Shown: positions 62,641 to 64,000 of the stretch, piece after piece
Layout of the letters: each line of letters opens with the position of its first letter
How positions within the stretch are numbered: the stretch's first letter is position 1
NCBI RefSeq assembly: GCF_018398335.1
Contig: NZ_JAHBRX010000002.1
Span: 1,550,001-1,614,000, forward strand
Length of the DNA: 64,000 bases
Reading direction: 5' to 3'
DNA from: Chelatococcus sp. HY11
Lineage (GTDB): Bacteria; Pseudomonadota; Alphaproteobacteria; Rhizobiales; Beijerinckiaceae
The notes under the pieces: model-generated
Database searches by the model: none
Told to the model about the DNA's origin: nothing
What the model saw: only the letters and a program-made list of their open reading frames with translations
Program-made: the position numbers and the translations under genes

Positions 62641-64000
62641 CCTGTTGCGCGCTGCCGGTCGACAAGCTGGCGGAGGTGGCCCGTATTTCGGCGCGGGAGG
62701 AGTTCCGGTTGGCGAGCCGGGACCTGGGTGAAGGGCTGTATCAGACGGATTTGTCTGTGCCGGGCGTGCGTTGCGCCGCTTGTATCCGGACCGTCGAAAA
62801 CGGCCTCCTGCAACTGCCGGGCCTTGAATATGCGCGGGTCAATCTGTCGACGAAGCGCGCAACCGTGAAATGGCGCGGAAGCGAGCCACCGAACGTGTTG
62901 GAGACCTTGGATCGACTCGGTTTTCCCAGTCATCTTTCCGAGGCGGAAGGAGGCCGGAACGACCCGGAACTGGGGCGCCTCATTCGCGCGCTGGGGGTGG
63001 CCGGCTTCTCGTCCATGAACATCATGCTGCTGTCGGTCTCCGTGTGGTCGGGGGCCGATGCCGAAACCCGCCAGGCCTTTCACTGGATCTCGGCGGCGCT
63101 GGCGCTGCCCTGCCTCATCTATTCCGGGCGTGTTTTCTTTGTCTCGGCCTGGGGGGCACTACGCCACGGGCGCACCAACATGGACGTGCCGATCTCGATC
63201 GGCGTCTGCCTCGCCTTCGCTCTCAGCCTCTATGACACCATCCACAATGGGCGGCACGCCTATTTCGACGCCGCCACCTCACTGATCTTTTTCCTCCTGA
63301 TCGGCCGCACGCTCGATCACCTCATGCGGGAAAAGGCCCGCGCCGCTGTTCGCGGCCTGGTGCGGCTGGCGCCGCGCGGCGCGACCGTGCTGCGCGCGGA
63401 CGGCAGCCGGGACTATCTGCCTGTCGCCGATATCGAGCCGGGGATGCGCATTGCCCTTGCCGCCGGTGACCGCGTGCCCGTGGACGGCGTTGTCGCGGAT
63501 GGTATGTCTGACCTTGATTGCGCCATCGCGACCGGTGAGGGCGCTCCACAACCTGTCCAGCCGGGCTCGCCGGTTCAGGCTGGGACGCTCAACCTTTCGG
63601 CGCCACTGACGATCATCGCGTCGGTTCGCGCGGACAACTCCTTCCTGTCGGAGATGGTGCGCCTGATGGAGGCGGCGGAGGGCGGCCGAGCCCGCTATCG
63701 CCGCCTGGCCGATAGGGCCGCCCGGCTCTATTCCCCTGTCGTCCACGCCACCGCTTTCCTGACCTTCATCGGCTGGATGGTGGCGACCGGCGATTGGCAC
63801 CGGGCGATCACCATCGCGATCGCCGTGCTCATCGTCACCTGTCCCTGTGCATTGGGGCTCGCAGTCCCGATCGTGCAGGTTGTCGCGGCGCGCCGCCTTT
63901 TCGACAACGGCATCATGGTCAAGGATGGCGCGGGGCTCGAGCGCCTGGCGGAGATCGACACAATTGCCTTCGACAAGACCGGGACCCTGACGCTGGGTCG
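62637..64000 (+). CDS. fixI: Copper-translocating P1B-type ATPase, CcoI/FixI type, cut by the window end
   Basis: The gene runs past the last base; 454 residues are visible. The order is an N-terminal metal-binding domain with CAAC (about residue 47), membrane helices, an actuator domain with TGEG (the usual motif is TGES), the CPC transport motif in VTCPCALGLAVPI, and the phosphorylation site DKTGT near the window end. FixI/CcoI pumps copper needed to assemble the CuB site of cbb3 oxidase. Position after ccoNOQP supports this over general copper resistance. Confidence 0.92.
   Translation, partial: MTCCALPVDKLAEVARISAREEFRLASRDLGEGLYQTDLSVPGVRCAACIRTVENGLLQLPGLEYARVNLSTKRATVKWRGSEPPNVLETLDRLGFPSHLSEAEGGRNDPELGRLIRALGVAGFSSMNIMLLSVSVWSGADAETRQAFHWISAALALPCLIYSGRVFFVSAWGALRHGRTNMDVPISIGVCLAFALSLYDTIHNGRHAYFDAATSLIFFLLIGRTLDHLMREKARAAVRGLVRLAPRGATVLRADGSRDYLPVADIEPGMRIALAAGDRVPVDGVVADGMSDLDCAIATGEGAPQPVQPGSPVQAGTLNLSAPLTIIASVRADNSFLSEMVRLMEAAEGGRARYRRLADRAARLYSPVVHATAFLTFIGWMVATGDWHRAITIAIAVLIVTCPCALGLAVPIVQVVAARRLFDNGIMVKDGAGLERLAEIDTIAFDKTGTLTLG

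Overview
The window is high-GC proteobacterial DNA. It carries an LysR-controlled pca operon in the alphaproteobacterial style, FCD-type GntR regulators, short PcaB and type II DHQases, and a fixNOQP/fixI-type cbb3 oxidase locus with an FNR/FixK box. This points to a soil or plant-associated alphaproteobacterium of the order Hyphomicrobiales (Rhizobiales); I do not assign a genus. No rRNA, tRNA, CRISPR array, intact IS element or phage gene was found. The region is dominated by solute uptake coupled to breakdown of aromatic and plant-derived acids.

Left part (1-19 kb). The end of an AaeA/HlyD-type efflux adaptor is followed by a rare fusion of a cation:dicarboxylate symporter to a periplasmic binding domain, a Tat-exported dienelactone hydrolase and two gene remnants. 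Next comes a catabolic island: an HpaB-family monooxygenase with its flavin reductase, a divergent MarR regulator, a DUF2848 protein, a DszA/NtaA-type flavin monooxygenase and a complete iron(III)-type ABC importer. A second, paralogous binding protein and permease pair converges on it and has no ATPase of its own. A GntR/FCD regulator with two winged helices and a zinc alcohol dehydrogenase are divergent across a large composite inverted repeat.

Middle (19-41 kb). One long minus-strand gene row (26.6 to 19.3 kb) couples a polar amino-acid-type ABC importer to type II dehydroquinase, a Gfo/Idh/MocA dehydrogenase, a shikimate-dehydrogenase-like protein and QuiC (dehydroshikimate dehydratase). 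This is a quinate/shikimate to protocatechuate route, with a divergent TetR regulator. A second dehydroquinase, a GntR regulator and a Liv-type ABC importer follow. Then come pobA/pobR (4-hydroxybenzoate to protocatechuate) and pcaQ with pcaDCHGB (protocatechuate ring cleavage to 3-oxoadipate). Three upper routes therefore meet at protocatechuate, and its ring-cleavage operon lies beside them.

Right part (41-64 kb). A class D beta-lactamase, an HxlR regulator with a divergent DsbA-like protein and an NAD(P)-binding oxidoreductase, a CPA2 antiporter with a cyclic-nucleotide-binding tail, and an exporter-type ABC protein are followed by an uncharacterised catabolic locus (48-57 kb). That locus has a HutC-type GntR regulator, two SDRs, a GMC oxidoreductase, a haem-degrading-domain protein, an NMT1/SsuABC-type importer and two paralogous carboxymuconolactone-decarboxylase-like proteins. 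The window ends in a cbb3 oxidase operon (membrane protein, Rrf2 regulator, ccoNOQP, a 69-residue protein, a DUF2189 protein and fixI, which is cut by the window end). It is preceded by a near-consensus promoter overlapped by an inverted repeat and by a perfect FNR/FixK box.

Most start codons were chosen from visible ribosome-binding sites. Functions of catabolic genes outside the pob/pca/qui sets are inferred from family and context only.
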